In this document: in pieces, positions 50,237-60,245 of the stretch
Numbering within the stretch: the stretch's first letter is position 1
How the letters are laid out: each line of letters opens with the position of its first letter
The notes under the pieces: generated by a model
What the model was told of the DNA's origin: nothing
The model's input: the letters and a program-made list of their open reading frames with translations, nothing else
The model's database searches: none
Program-made: the position numbers and the translations under genes
Source: Variovorax sp. 679
GTDB lineage: Bacteria > Pseudomonadota > Gammaproteobacteria > Burkholderiales > Burkholderiaceae_C
Assembly (NCBI RefSeq): GCF_003952185.1
Contig: NZ_RXFS01000004.1
Coordinates: 546,061 to 610,060, forward strand
Direction of reading: 5' to 3'
Length of the DNA: 64,000 bases

Positions 50237-51423
50237 GTCCGATCCTTCGATGCGGCGGCAAGAGCCTGCGCAAGCGCCTCGCTCGCGCGACTGGCGACTT
50301 CGGGGCCGACCCCGTCGGCCAGTGCCTGTACCAGCTGCCGCAACTGCGCGGCGCTCAAGCCCACGCGCAGGCTGGCCCGCATGTGGGAGCGCAACTGAGC
50401 CTCCGCGCCCGGGGTTGCAGCGAGCGCGCCGACGGTGGCCAGTTCGCGGCTCTGCCAGTCGAGGTTGTCGCGCTCGAAGATGTCGCCGAACAAATGAGCC
50501 TGCAGGAACTGGTTGATGACGGGCGCGAACTCGAACACGGCGCCCTGAACCGGCCCGCCGGAAATCTCGGTCTGGTTCGCCCGTCCCGCCATGATCAATT
50601 CGTTGCCTGTGGCAACCGTCATGCCGGCGTCCCGGCCCTGCGCGTCCTGGATGCCGCGCTGCCTGCGTGCCTCCACGACTTTCAGCAGTTCGCCAAGCGC
50701 GTTGAGGCTTCTGGGAAAACCCGCGTAGGCATACAGCTGCACCAGGACTTCCTTGGCCTCGCTGATGGTCAAGCCCGCATCCAGGCCCCGGTTCAACGCA
50801 GCGTTGAGCCTGGGCATGTCGCTGGTCGCGGTGAAGGCAGCGATCAGCGGAAGAGCACGCTGCCTGGCGGACAGCGTTTCGGACCTGGGATATGCACGTG
50901 CTGCCGCCGGGGCTCCGGGACCAACACTGGCCAAGGCGGCCCGGTAGTCCTGATCGGTGACCTTGTCTTGCCAGGCCACCGAGATGCCGTCTTCCTTCTC
51001 CGCGATGGCGACGTGGGTCATCGGGCCGTCGGGGCCGGCGCCGTGCCAGTGCCGCACATTGGCGGGAATGGTGACGACGTCGCCGGGACGGATGGCCCGG
51101 GCGGCTTGCCCCTGCTGCTGCACCATGCCCAGCCCGGCCGTGACGATCAGCGTCTGTCCCAGCGGGTGGGTGTGCCACGCCGTACGGGCTCCAGCCTCGA
51201 AGCTCACCGTTGCGCCGCCGGCTCTTCCGGGCGGCAGCGCCTGGAACGGAGAGCTGATGCGCGCGATGCCGGTGAAGTTCTCCCTTGCGCCAGTGGCGAC
51301 TGGCGAGGACGACGCGGTGCGCACTTCCACGACTGGCGGCACGGCAGTAGCGGCATTGCCAGGAGACTGCGCTCCGGCGGCTGCTGCAGCGCCGCTGATG
51401 GCCATGCAAAGCAGTGACTTCAC
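50233..51423 (-). CDS. Cupin plus carboxymuconolactone-decarboxylase-like protein
   Basis: A 396-residue two-domain protein with a signal-peptide-like N-terminus (CMAISGAAAAAGAQ). The cupin is at ~60-140 (GARTAWHTHPLGQTLIVTAG, IPANVRHWHGAGPDGPMTHV with metal-binding His). The C-terminal ~200 residues resemble the alkylhydroperoxidase/carboxymuconolactone decarboxylase fold (GLTISEAKEVLVQLYAYAGF, then DWQSRELATVGALAA). GTG 51423 overlaps the MFS stop (GTGA), and its own stop overlaps the next ATG. Fusions of this kind are common beside oxidoreductase genes and may act on reactive carbonyl or quinone compounds (inference). Confidence 0.8.
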   Translation of the reverse strand: MKSLLCMAISGAAAAAGAQSPGNAATAVPPVVEVRTASSSPVATGARENFTGIARISSPFQALPPGRAGGATVSFEAGARTAWHTHPLGQTLIVTAGLGMVQQQGQAARAIRPGDVVTIPANVRHWHGAGPDGPMTHVAIAEKEDGISVAWQDKVTDQDYRAALASVGPGAPAAARAYPRSETLSARQRALPLIAAFTATSDMPRLNAALNRGLDAGLTISEAKEVLVQLYAYAGFPRSLNALGELLKVVEARRQRGIQDAQGRDAGMTVATGNELIMAGRANQTEISGGPVQGAVFEFAPVINQFLQAHLFGDIFERDNLDWQSRELATVGALAATPGAEAQLRSHMRASLRVGLSAAQLRQLVQALADGVGPEVASRASEALAQALAAASKDRT

Positions 51424-52853
51424 GAGATTGCCTCCTGTGGCTTCTGTTGAGCGCCGCGGCGCGGCAAGACGATGAAGACCCAGGACACGAGCAGCGCCAG
51501 GCCAAGCAGCAGGGCGCCTGCGTTCATGACCGCTGAAATCCGGTGAGCAAGAGCAGCAGCACCGTCTTGTGCGGCGGAGGGCGCCGCGCTGGCAAAGACG
51601 AGCACCAGCAAGCCCAGCCCCAGGGCCCCGCCCAGTTGATGCGCGACGTTGACCATGCCCGATGCCGCACCGGCATCTTCGGGAGCGACACCCGCCACAC
51701 CCGCAGCGGTCAGCGGCCCCAGCAGCAGGCCCTGGCCCAGGCCGATGAGGAGCATGGGTGGCGCAACGTGCGTCCAGTAGCTCGAGTCGGCATCGGCCAG
51801 CCCCAGCCACAGCAGGCCAAGGGCAGCCAGCAGCAAGCCCACGAGAAGCAGCCTTTCGTTGCCGAAACGCCGAGCCAGCCTGGGGACGGCCATGGCCGAA
51901 GCGAAATTGGGCAGCGTGACAGGCAGGAACGCGAGGCCCGCCTGCAGAGGCCGCAGATGCAGCACGCCCTGCAGGAACTGCGTGGAGAAGAACCAGAAGC
52001 CGACGGCACCGCCAAGGAAGAGCATGCGAGCGAGATAGGCGCCCGCGCGGGTGCGGCTTGCCAGCAGGCGCAGCGGCAGGATCGGCTGGCGGACGCGGCG
52101 TTCGATCCACACGAATGCGGCAACCATCAGGACCCCGCCGACCAGCGCGGCCTGCGCCCGGGTATCGGCCCAGCCAGCGTCGGCTGCGCGCACCAGCCCG
52201 TAGACCAGTGCCGTCATTCCCAGGGTGGAGCTGGCCGCTCCGCCCAGGTCGAAACGGCCTGCATGCCTCGGCGTCTCCGGGATGCGCCGGCGGGCCGCGA
52301 CGATCAGCAGCAGGCCGATGGGCAGGTTGATGAAGAAGCCGGCGCGCCACGAAACCAGGTCTGCGAACAGGCCACCCAGCACCAGCCCCAGCGTGGCGCC
52401 CACACCGGCCGCCGCGGCGTACATGGACAGGGCCCGGTTGCGCGCCGGGCCTTCCGCGAAGTGCGTCGACAGCAGGGCCAGGGTCGAAGGGGCCAGGATG
52501 GCGGCGCCGGCGCCCTGGATGGCACGGGCCGTGAGCAGCCAGGTTGCCGACGGGGCAACGCCGATCGCCAGCGACGCCAGCGTGAACAAGGAGAGCCCGG
52601 CGACGAACATGCGCCGGCGGCCCATGATGTCGCCCGCGCGTGCCCCCAGCAGCAGCAGGCCGCCGAAGGCCAGGGTGTAGGAATTGGTCACCCACGAAAG
52701 CTGCGCGGCGCTGAAACCGAGGCTTGCCTGGATGCGGGGCAGGCCCGTGATGACGATGGAGATGTCCACCACGATCATCAGGTAGCTGGCCACGATGATG
52801 GCCAGCACGGTGCCAGCCTTCCGGCTCTGCAGAGGCGTGTCGGCGACGTTCAT
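51420..52853 (-). CDS. MFS exporter, DHA2 (drug:H+ antiporter-2) type
   Basis: A 477-residue transporter with about 14 predicted spans. The N-terminal motifs are VDISIVITGLPRIQASLGFS (motif D1-like), ARAGDIMGRRRMFVAG (motif A, loop 2-3) and RAIQGAGAAILAPSTLALLS (motif B). The antiporter motif C follows (AAAGVGATLGLVLGGLFADL), with GWRAGFFINLPIGL in the form SWRAGFFINLPIGL. This is the EmrB/QacA group, which exports hydrophobic compounds. It lies nine bases after the aldo/keto reductase and overlaps the cupin gene, so it is the export part of a small detoxification operon. Confidence 0.9.
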   Translation of the reverse strand: MNVADTPLQSRKAGTVLAIIVASYLMIVVDISIVITGLPRIQASLGFSAAQLSWVTNSYTLAFGGLLLLGARAGDIMGRRRMFVAGLSLFTLASLAIGVAPSATWLLTARAIQGAGAAILAPSTLALLSTHFAEGPARNRALSMYAAAAGVGATLGLVLGGLFADLVSWRAGFFINLPIGLLLIVAARRRIPETPRHAGRFDLGGAASSTLGMTALVYGLVRAADAGWADTRAQAALVGGVLMVAAFVWIERRVRQPILPLRLLASRTRAGAYLARMLFLGGAVGFWFFSTQFLQGVLHLRPLQAGLAFLPVTLPNFASAMAVPRLARRFGNERLLLVGLLLAALGLLWLGLADADSSYWTHVAPPMLLIGLGQGLLLGPLTAAGVAGVAPEDAGAASGMVNVAHQLGGALGLGLLVLVFASAAPSAAQDGAAALAHRISAVMNAGALLLGLALLVSWVFIVLPRRGAQQKPQEAIS

Positions 52854-52862
52854 GGCCTTTGC

Positions 52863-53750
<888 letters not shown>

Positions 53751-53763
53751 TTAGGCACGGCAC

Positions 53764-53804
53764 TGGCATCTGAATAGTGATATTCGGGTTGATTTATTGG
53801 CATC
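53764..53804. promoter_or_regulatory. Operator candidates between aldo/keto reductase and lysR
   Basis: TGGCATC occurs at 53764-53770 and again at 53798-53804, and GAATA-N4-TATTC (53772-53785) is an inverted repeat between them. This fits a LysR-type binding region in a 126-bp divergent gap, but no -10/-35 pair was firm. Confidence 0.4.
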
Positions 53805-53840
53805 CGGATGATGACAATCCATTTGAAGAGGAGCCCCTTC

Positions 53841-54821
53841 ATGGCGATCAACGAACTCCGGTCCATCACGACCTTCATCAAGGCAGCGGAGCTGGGCAGC
53901 CTGCGCAAGGCGGCGCTCGAGCTGGGCATCAGCCCCCAGGCGGCGAGCAAGGCGCTGGCCCAGCTGGAGGCGCACCTGGATGCGCGCCTGTTCCATCGCA
54001 CGACACGCGTGATGTCGCTGACCGATGCGGGGCAACGGCTGTTCGAAGACGTGCAGCCTTCGGTGCTGGGGATGCAGCGAGCGCTGCAGACGGCCAGGTC
54101 GGCGAAGGGCGAGTTTGCCGGCCCCCTCCGGATCACCGGGCCGCGCACGACGTTCCAGCCGATTCTCTGGCGCCTGGTCGAGGAGTTCTGCGACCTGCAT
54201 CCTGGAATACAGCCCGACGTGCTGCTGGATGACCGTATCGGCAACTGGGTGGAGGACCGCGTCGACGTCGGTTTTCGCCTCGGGCCGTCACCGCATGAAG
54301 GGGTGATCGCGCGACGGCTGTTTCCCGTGCAGCTGCCGATCTGCGGCGCACCTTCGTACTTCAAGCAGCACGGCGTGCCGGACTCCCTGGCCGACCTTGC
54401 CTCGCATCGCTGCAGCGCCTATCGGCATCCGAGCACGGGGAGGGTTCTTCCATGGCGCGTGAGGATCGGCGACCAGCCTGCCGACCAGCCCGTCGTGCCG
54501 GCGATCTGTAGCAACGACGAGTTGTTCGAGCTGCAAGCCGTGCTGGCGGGCAAGGTGCTGGGCCAGCTCGCAGGTGTGACGGCGGCGCCCTATATCCGGT
54601 CGGGCCAGCTGGTCCCCATCCTCGTCGACCACATGCCCAACTACGCCAACTACTTCGTCTACTTCGGCAGCAGGTCTTCGCAGCCGATGCGCGCACGCGC
54701 GTTCATCGATCTGGCGGTTCGGCGACTCGGCGACAGCTCGGAATACGTGCTCACCGAGAGGGAGCTGCAGGCCGGCCGGCGGCGAGGGCGCGCCGGCAAG
54801 ACGAATGCGGGCCTTCGATGA
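53841..54821 (+). CDS. LysR-family transcriptional regulator
   Basis: A 326-residue regulator. ATG 53841 follows a GAAGAGGAG site; the winged helix is at residues ~5-65 (LRSITTFIKAAELGSLRKAA, LELGISPQAASKALAQLEAH, LFHRTTRVMSLTDAGQRLFE). The substrate-binding domain follows (~90-300: GPLRITGPRTTFQPILWRLV, DDRIGNWVEDRVDVGFRLGP). It resembles the CrgA-type LysR regulators that often lie divergent to aldo/keto reductase or alcohol dehydrogenase genes. It probably activates the adjacent operon in response to an aldehyde, ketone or quinone. Confidence 0.92.
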   Translation: MAINELRSITTFIKAAELGSLRKAALELGISPQAASKALAQLEAHLDARLFHRTTRVMSLTDAGQRLFEDVQPSVLGMQRALQTARSAKGEFAGPLRITGPRTTFQPILWRLVEEFCDLHPGIQPDVLLDDRIGNWVEDRVDVGFRLGPSPHEGVIARRLFPVQLPICGAPSYFKQHGVPDSLADLASHRCSAYRHPSTGRVLPWRVRIGDQPADQPVVPAICSNDELFELQAVLAGKVLGQLAGVTAAPYIRSGQLVPILVDHMPNYANYFVYFGSRSSQPMRARAFIDLAVRRLGDSSEYVLTERELQAGRRRGRAGKTNAGLR

Positions 54822-54910
54822 ACTTCGAGCCGATGTGCGGCACTTCCGCTTCGGACAAGGCTCCGCTTCCTGGTGCCCTGTAAAGTGAAGGGCAGTTTTC
54901 GCAACCCTGT

Positions 54911-55621
54911 TTGCCTGTCTTGAACCCCATCAGCTTCGATCACACCAACTTCGACGCCGCCATCGTCGACCTCGACGGCACCATGGTCGACACGCTCGGC
55001 GACTTCGCCGCTTCGCTGAACCGCATGCTCGACGACCTCTCGCTGCCGCACGTGGCGCCCGCCGCCATCGAGACGATGGTGGGCAAGGGCTCGGAGCACC
55101 TGATCCATTCCGCGCTCGTGCATGTGCTGCCGCCAGCCGATGCCGATGCGAAGGCGCGCGCCCTGTTCGGTCGCGCGTGGGAGCGCTACCAGCACCACTA
55201 CCTGGCCATCAACGGACGGCACTCGGCGGTGTACGCCGGTGTCATCGACGGGCTGAAGGCGCTGCGCGCGAGCGGCCTGCGGCTGGCCTGCCTCACCAAC
55301 AAGCCGACTTCGTTCGCAAAGCCGTTGCTGGTCGACAAGGGGCTCGACGGCTTCTTCGAGCTGGTGTTCGGCGGCGATGCCTTCGAGCGCAAGAAGCCCG
55401 ATCCGCTGCCGCTGCTGAAGACCTGCGAAGCGCTGGGCACCGCGCCTTCGCGCACGCTGATGATCGGCGACTCGAGCAACGACGCGCGTGCCGCGCGCGC
55501 CGCCGGATGCCCCGTCGTGCTCGTGACCTACGGCTACAACCACGGCGAGCCGGTGCGCGGCGTCGATGCCGATGGTTTCGTCGATTCGCTGGCGGAGCTG
55601 GTGCCCGTCACCGGGCGGTAG
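54911..55621 (+). CDS. gph: Phosphoglycolate phosphatase
   Basis: A 236-residue HAD-superfamily phosphatase. Motif I is VDLDGTMVDTLGDF (~18-31), motif II CLTNKPTS, motif III LLVDKGLDGFFELVFGGDAF with Lys, and motif IV MIGDSSNDARAARAAG. A cap domain (~35-110) is present. The start is TTG at 54911 or 54920; no ATG precedes motif I and no ribosome-binding site is convincing. It hydrolyses 2-phosphoglycolate. In many betaproteobacteria gph lies just upstream of trpE, as here. A -10-like TAAAGT is at 54881-54886. Confidence 0.9.
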   Translation: MPVLNPISFDHTNFDAAIVDLDGTMVDTLGDFAASLNRMLDDLSLPHVAPAAIETMVGKGSEHLIHSALVHVLPPADADAKARALFGRAWERYQHHYLAINGRHSAVYAGVIDGLKALRASGLRLACLTNKPTSFAKPLLVDKGLDGFFELVFGGDAFERKKPDPLPLLKTCEALGTAPSRTLMIGDSSNDARAARAAGCPVVLVTYGYNHGEPVRGVDADGFVDSLAELVPVTGR

Positions 55622-55624
55622 CCG

Positions 55625-56230
55625 CTACTGCTTGCCGAGCAGCGCGTCCTTCAGCTTCCAGTCGGCCGGGTTCGGCCCCAGCCAGATGCGCAGCAGCGCG
55701 TTGAAGAAAGCCGGCTCCTTCACCGGATCGGGCTGCGGCACGCCGCGCACCGTGATCACCGTGCCGGTGCCGGGCAGCCAGTCGATGGTGAAGGTGTCGC
55801 CGGTCTTCAGCTGCTTCTGGTCGGCGAACATCTGGCCCATGCGCAGCAGGCCGGGGATGAGGTTGACCATTTCGCTCTTGGGCGAGTTGTCTTCCACGCC
55901 CTTGGTGAAGAGCTTGCCGAGCTCGTTCGCGTCGATGTCGCGCAGCATGGTGATGGCCACGCGCTTGGGGCCCGGCGCGGCCAGCGCCTCTTCGGCGGTC
56001 GAGACCTTCTTGCCCACGTACAGGCCAGCCGTGTAGACCTTGAAGATGGCCTTGTAGCGCACGCCCGCGCCGTTGAGCACCAGGGGGCTGCCGCGCAGGT
56101 CCATCTGGTCTTCGAGCTTGACGCCGGCCACGTCGACCTGCGCGGCCGAGGCGCCGAGGGCGGTGGCGGCCAGGCAGGCGGCCAGTGCGAGGCGGGAGAA
56201 GAGCACGGTCGGGAGCGAAAGGGCGGTCAA
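55625..56230 (-). CDS. Chalcone-isomerase-like exported protein
   Basis: A 201-residue protein starting at TTG 56230; an AAGGAG site six bases upstream supports this start. The signal peptide is LFSRLALAACLAATALGASA. The mature part matches bacterial chalcone isomerase-like proteins: GVRYKAIFKVYTAGLYVGKK, KRVAITMLRDIDANELGKLF and ITVRGVPQPDPVKEPAFFNA, ending LRIWLGPNP. Chalcone isomerisation is not expected outside plants; bacterial members are thought to bind lipids or fatty acids in the periplasm. It is convergent with gph (3 bp apart) and divergent from the trp leader. Confidence 0.87.
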   Translation of the reverse strand: MTALSLPTVLFSRLALAACLAATALGASAAQVDVAGVKLEDQMDLRGSPLVLNGAGVRYKAIFKVYTAGLYVGKKVSTAEEALAAPGPKRVAITMLRDIDANELGKLFTKGVEDNSPKSEMVNLIPGLLRMGQMFADQKQLKTGDTFTIDWLPGTGTVITVRGVPQPDPVKEPAFFNALLRIWLGPNPADWKLKDALLGKQ

Positions 56231-56375
56231 CGCAGTCTCCTTGGAATTTTGCGAACGGTCGTGCGAATGTATCTTTTTGTTTTATGTCCACGGCCTCGGG
56301 GGAACCCTGAAGGCGAGCGTGGATGCGGCCGATTGCACGCTTCGGCGTTTTCGTGGGCTAAACTCGGCGCCTCAT

Positions 56376-56459
56376 ATGTTCGTTCATCACATCATTCAAA
56401 CAGGTGAAGGCAGCCGGGGAGCCTGGCCCTGGCGTAGCCATACTTCGCTGACTGTTTGA
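56376..56459 (+). CDS. trpL: trp operon leader peptide
   Basis: A 27-residue frame that contains Trp-Pro-Trp (TGG codons at 56424 and 56430) and ends 120 bp before trpE. Closely spaced Trp codons upstream of trpE are the mark of a transcription-attenuation leader peptide. A TAAACT -10-like box lies at 56359-56364, which would make the mRNA 5' end very close to the ATG; the -35 box is unclear. The 349-bp gap between the chalcone-isomerase-like gene and trpE holds only this leader and the hairpin at 56465-56481. Confidence 0.65.
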   Translation: MFVHHIIQTGEGSRGAWPWRSHTSLTV

Positions 56460-56464
56460 TTGCG

Positions 56465-56481
56465 CGGCGCACGCCGTGCGC
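56465..56481 (+). promoter_or_regulatory. Hairpin after the trp leader peptide
   Basis: GGCGCAC (56465-56471) and GTGCGCC (56475-56481) form a perfect seven-bp stem with a GCC loop, starting six bases after the leader stop. No T-run follows it directly, so it may be one of several alternative stems rather than the final terminator. Confidence 0.45.
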
Positions 56482-56579
56482 CCGCGGTTCCGGACCGGCA
56501 TGCACGCCGACACCGGGCCACCCGTGAATGACCTTGCCGCCGGCCGAAGGAGCGCCGCAGGCAACTGGAGAACGTATCC

Positions 56580-58082
56580 GTGATCACCGAACTTGAATTC
56601 AAGAGCCTCAGCGCCCAGGGCTACAACCGCATCCCGCTGATGGCCGAGGCCTTTGCCGACCTCGAGACGCCTCTTTCCCTCTATCTCAAGCTGGCCCATT
56701 CGCAGGGCGGTGGCAAGCACAGCTTCTTGCTCGAATCGGTCGTGGGTGGCGAGCGCTTCGGGCGCTACAGCTTCATCGGACTGCCGGCGCGCACGCTGCT
56801 GCGCGCCAGCGGCTTCGGCGCCGAGGCCGTCACCGAAGTGGTGACCGACGGGCAGGTGGTCGAGACCGCCAGAGGCAATCCGCTCGACTTCGTGGCCGAG
56901 TACCAGAAGCGATTCAAGGTCGCGCTGCGGCCGGGCCTGCCGCGCTTCTGCGGCGGCCTTGCGGGCTACTTCGGCTACGACACCGTGCGCCACATCGAGC
57001 GCAAGCTCGAGAAGACCTGCCCGCCCGACGCGCTGGGCTGCCCCGACATCCTGCTGCTGCAGTGCGAGGAACTGGCTGTCATCGACAACCTGTCGGGCAA
57101 GCTGTATCTCATCGTCTACGCCGATCCGAAGCAGCCCGAGGCCTACGCGACGGGCAAGCGCCGCCTGCGGGAGCTGAAGGAAAAGCTCAAGTACTCGGTG
57201 AGCGCACCCGTCGTGAAGCCCACGCAGCCGCATCCGCCCGAGCGCAGCTTTGCCAAAGCCGACTACCTCGCGGCGGTGGAGCGCGCCAAGGAAATGATCG
57301 CCGCCGGCGACTTCATGCAGGTGCAGGTGGGCCAGCGCATCAGCAAGCGCTACACCGAGTCGCCGCTGTCGCTGTACCGCGCGCTGCGTTCGCTCAACCC
57401 ATCGCCCTACATGTACTACTACAACCTGGGCGACTTCCATGTGGTGGGCGCTTCGCCCGAGATCCTGGTGCGCCAGGAGAACACGGGCGAGGGCGAGCAG
57501 AAGATCACCATCCGCCCGCTGGCCGGCACGCGTCCGCGCGGCGCGTCGATCGAGCTCGACAAGGCGGCCGAGGTGGAACTCATCAACGACCCGAAGGAGC
57601 GCGCCGAGCACGTGATGCTGATCGACCTTGCGCGCAACGACATCGGCCGCATCGCCAAGACCGGCACCGTGAAAGTGACCGAAGCCTTCGCGGTGGAGCG
57701 CTACAGCCACGTGATGCACATCGTGAGCAACGTCGAGGGCACGCTGAAGGACGGCATGACCGCCATCGATGTGCTCAAGGCCACCTTCCCGGCCGGCACG
57801 CTGACCGGCGCGCCGAAGGTGCACGCGATGGAGCTCATCGACCAGCTGGAGCCCACCAAGCGCGGCCTGTATGGCGGTGCGTGCGGCTACATCAGCTATG
57901 CGGGCGACATGGACGTGGCCATCGCGATCCGCACCGGCATCGTGAAGGACCAGATGCTGCACGTGCAGGCCGCGGCCGGCGTGGTGGCCGACTCGGTGCC
58001 CGAGCTGGAGTGGAAGGAAACAGAAGCCAAGGCGCGTGCGCTGCTGCGTGCGGCCGAGCTGGTCGAGGAGGGGCTGGAATGA
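56580..58082 (+). CDS. trpE: Anthranilate synthase component I
   Basis: A 500-residue enzyme that makes anthranilate from chorismate with ammonia or TrpG-derived glutamine nitrogen. The start is GTG 56580 with GGAG 11 bases upstream. The N-terminal domain carries [19 protein letters not shown] (tryptophan-feedback region). The catalytic domain has [79 protein letters not shown] and [19 protein letters not shown]. The stop overlaps the start of the GxxExxY gene (ATGA), so translation is coupled. Confidence 0.97.
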   Translation: MITELEFKSLSAQGYNRIPLMAEAFADLETPLSLYLKLAHSQGGGKHSFLLESVVGGERFGRYSFIGLPARTLLRASGFGAEAVTEVVTDGQVVETARGNPLDFVAEYQKRFKVALRPGLPRFCGGLAGYFGYDTVRHIERKLEKTCPPDALGCPDILLLQCEELAVIDNLSGKLYLIVYADPKQPEAYATGKRRLRELKEKLKYSVSAPVVKPTQPHPPERSFAKADYLAAVERAKEMIAAGDFMQVQVGQRISKRYTESPLSLYRALRSLNPSPYMYYYNLGDFHVVGASPEILVRQENTGEGEQKITIRPLAGTRPRGASIELDKAAEVELINDPKERAEHVMLIDLARNDIGRIAKTGTVKVTEAFAVERYSHVMHIVSNVEGTLKDGMTAIDVLKATFPAGTLTGAPKVHAMELIDQLEPTKRGLYGGACGYISYAGDMDVAIAIRTGIVKDQMLHVQAAAGVVADSVPELEWKETEAKARALLRAAELVEEGLE

Positions 58083-58471
58083 GCGCCGCGCCAGACATCC
58101 AGAACGACTTCTCGCACGAGATCATCGGCGCGGCCGTCGAGGTGCAGCGCGTGCTCGGCACGGGGCTCGACGAAGGAGCCTACGCCGCGGCGCTGGCCAT
58201 CGAACTCGCCGAGCGCGAGATCGGCTTCGCGCGCGACGTGGCGCTGTCGGCCAGCTACAAGGGCCGCTCGCTCGGCGAGGTGTACCGTGCGGGCTTCGTG
58301 GTCGAGCAGTCGGTCATCGTCGAACTCAGGGCGGCCGACGTGCTGACCGACCTTCATCGCGCGCAGGTGCTGGCCGCGCTGCGTCTCTCGGGCCTCAAGC
58401 TGGGCCTTCTGATCAACTTCAACGTGTTCCCCGTCGTCAAGGGCGTGCACCGGATTGTGAGCAAGCCATGA
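58079..58471 (+). CDS. GxxExxY protein (PD-(D/E)XK-like) inside the trp operon
   Basis: A 130-residue protein of the GxxExxY family: the name-giving motif GLDEGAY lies at ~29-35 in [20 protein letters not shown]..., and the core continues [20 protein letters not shown], then [11 protein letters not shown]. These positions match PDDEXK nuclease-fold residues (Glu in motif, E-x-K-like area VIVELR). The gene overlaps trpE upstream and trpG downstream by ATGA, so it is co-translated with both halves of anthranilate synthase. Its function in this place is unknown. Confidence 0.8.
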   Translation: MSAAPDIQNDFSHEIIGAAVEVQRVLGTGLDEGAYAAALAIELAEREIGFARDVALSASYKGRSLGEVYRAGFVVEQSVIVELRAADVLTDLHRAQVLAALRLSGLKLGLLINFNVFPVVKGVHRIVSKP

Positions 58472-59052
58472 AACTGCTGATGATCGACAACTACGATTCC
58501 TTCACCTACAACATCGTCCAGTACTTCGGCGAGCTGGGTGCGGACGTGCAGGTGCACCGCAACGACGAGATCACCTTGGAGCAGATCGGCGAGCTGATCG
58601 CTTCGGGCGTGACGCGGCTGGTGGTGTCGCCCGGGCCGTGTTCGCCGGCGGAGGCGGGCGTGTCGGTGGCGGCCATCGAGGCCTTTGCGGGCAAGCTGCC
58701 TATCCTGGGCGTGTGCCTCGGCCACCAGGCCATCGGCGCGGCCTTCGGTGGCAAGATCGTGCGCGCGCAGCAGCTCATGCACGGCAAGACCAGCGAGATC
58801 ACGACCACGCGCGAGGGCGTGTTCGCGGGGCTGCCCGAGAAGTTCATCGTCAACCGCTACCACTCGCTTTCCATCGAGCGCGAGAGCTGCCCGAAGGCCC
58901 TGGCTGTCACTGCCTGGACCGACGACGGCGAGATCATGGGGGTGCGGCACACCGGATTCGCGCACGATGTGCGCATCGAAGGCGTGCAGTTCCATCCCGA
59001 ATCGATCCTCACCGAGCACGGCCACGCCATGCTGAAAAACTTTCTGGACTAG
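58468..59052 (+). CDS. trpG: Anthranilate synthase component II (glutamine amidotransferase)
   Basis: A 194-residue class I glutamine amidotransferase. The N-terminus [33 protein letters not shown], the nucleophile Cys in [16 protein letters not shown] (~75-90), and His/Glu in [14 protein letters not shown] (~168-181) are all present. HGKTSEI in the middle is typical of TrpG/PabA. It supplies ammonia to TrpE, and may also serve folate synthesis because no separate pabA is in view. The start overlaps the stop of the GxxExxY gene. Confidence 0.96.
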   Translation: MKLLMIDNYDSFTYNIVQYFGELGADVQVHRNDEITLEQIGELIASGVTRLVVSPGPCSPAEAGVSVAAIEAFAGKLPILGVCLGHQAIGAAFGGKIVRAQQLMHGKTSEITTTREGVFAGLPEKFIVNRYHSLSIERESCPKALAVTAWTDDGEIMGVRHTGFAHDVRIEGVQFHPESILTEHGHAMLKNFLD

Positions 59053-59097
59053 CATGGCTCTCCCCCAGGCTTCGCGCACTTCGTGTCGCTTCGCCAA

Positions 59098-59150
59098 CCC
59101 CCTCGCCGGGGGCAATACCGGCGGCCCGGCAAAGCCGGTTCCGCGGTATT
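59098..59150. repeat. Palindromic intergenic element between trpG and ltaE
   Basis: Two stems lie in tandem: CCCCC (59098-59102) with GGGGG (59108-59112), then AATACC (59114-59119) with GGTATT (59145-59150), which encloses GCGG/CCGC and CCGGC-AAA-GCCGG. A conserved lead-in, TCCCCCAGGCTTCGCGCACTTCG, starts near 59060. I believe this is a dispersed element of Comamonadaceae, but only one copy is in the window. Confidence 0.6.
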
Positions 59151-59170
59151 CCCACTAAGGACCCAAAGAC

Positions 59171-60229
59171 ATGCCCACCTCTGATTCCCTCGTCGACCTG
59201 CGCAGCGACACCGTCACGCAACCCACGCCCGCGATGCGCGAGGCCATGATGGCGGCGCCTCTTGGCGACGACGTCTTCGGCACCGATCCGAGCGTGAACG
59301 CGCTGCAGGAAAAGATCGCCGCCATGCTGGGCTTCGAGGCGGCGCTTTTTGTGCCCACCGGCACGCAGAGCAACCTGTGCGCGATCCTGTCGCACTGCGG
59401 CCGGGGCGACGAGTACATCGTCGGCCAGCAGGCGCACTGCTACCGCTGGGAAGGCGGTGGCGCGGCGGTCTTCGGCAGCGTGCAGCCGCAGCCGTTGGAC
59501 CATGCACCCGATGGCACGCTGCCGCTGGCGCAGATCGAAGCGGCCATCAAGCCCGACGACGCGCACTTCGCGCGCACGCGGCTGCTGGCGCTGGAGAACA
59601 CGCTGGGCGGCAAGCTGCTGCCCTTCGAGTACGTGCAGGCCGCGACCGAGCTGGCGAAGAGCAAGGGGCTGCAGCGGCACCTCGACGGCGCGCGGCTCTT
59701 CAATGCCGCGACGGCGCAGGCGGCACTGAACAAGCGCAGCGACATCCGCGCGGAAGCGCGCCGCATCGCGCAGTGCTTCGACAGCGTGTCGGTCTGCTTC
59801 AGCAAGGGGCTGGGCGCACCCATCGGCTCTGCGCTGGTCGGCTCACGCGAGTTCATCGCCCGCGCGCACCGCATCCGCAAGATGGCGGGCGGCGGCATGC
59901 GGCAGGCCGGCCTGCTGGCCGCTGCGGCTTCGCATGCGCTCGATCACCATGTCGACCGCCTTGCCGACGACCACGCGCTGGCGCAGCGGCTCGCGCAGGG
60001 GCTCGAAGGCATCGAGGGGCTGAAGGTCGAGGCGCCGCACACGAACATCGTGTTCGTCGACCTCACCGGTGCCGCGCAGGCGCGGTCCGCGGAACTGCTC
60101 GCGAGCCTCAACCGGCAGGGCATTCTGGCGACGGGGCTCTACCGGCTGCGCTTCGTGACGCACCTGGATGTCGATGCCGCAGGCGTCGACCGCGCGGTCA
60201 CCGCGATCCGCGGATTCTTCAACGCCTGA
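59171..60229 (+). CDS. ltaE: Low-specificity L-threonine aldolase
   Basis: A 352-residue PLP enzyme. Family blocks are LRSDTVTQPTPAMREAM, GDDVFGTDPSVNALQEKIA, FVPTGTQSNLCAILSHCGRG, HLDGARLFNAA (Asp and Arg at the cofactor) and CFSKGLGAPIGSALVGSREF with the Schiff-base Lys. It cleaves L-threonine or L-allo-threonine to glycine and acetaldehyde. It lies between trpG and trpD together with a LysE-type exporter gene, which is not part of tryptophan synthesis. Confidence 0.92.
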   Translation: MPTSDSLVDLRSDTVTQPTPAMREAMMAAPLGDDVFGTDPSVNALQEKIAAMLGFEAALFVPTGTQSNLCAILSHCGRGDEYIVGQQAHCYRWEGGGAAVFGSVQPQPLDHAPDGTLPLAQIEAAIKPDDAHFARTRLLALENTLGGKLLPFEYVQAATELAKSKGLQRHLDGARLFNAATAQAALNKRSDIRAEARRIAQCFDSVSVCFSKGLGAPIGSALVGSREFIARAHRIRKMAGGGMRQAGLLAAAASHALDHHVDRLADDHALAQRLAQGLEGIEGLKVEAPHTNIVFVDLTGAAQARSAELLASLNRQGILATGLYRLRFVTHLDVDAAGVDRAVTAIRGFFNA

Positions 60230-60245
60230 GCCCTGGGGGAGCGTG

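Noticed and set aside
59114..59150. The palindrome after trpG as an intrinsic terminator
   Set aside because: The stem is strong, but it is followed by CCCACTAAGG with no T-run.
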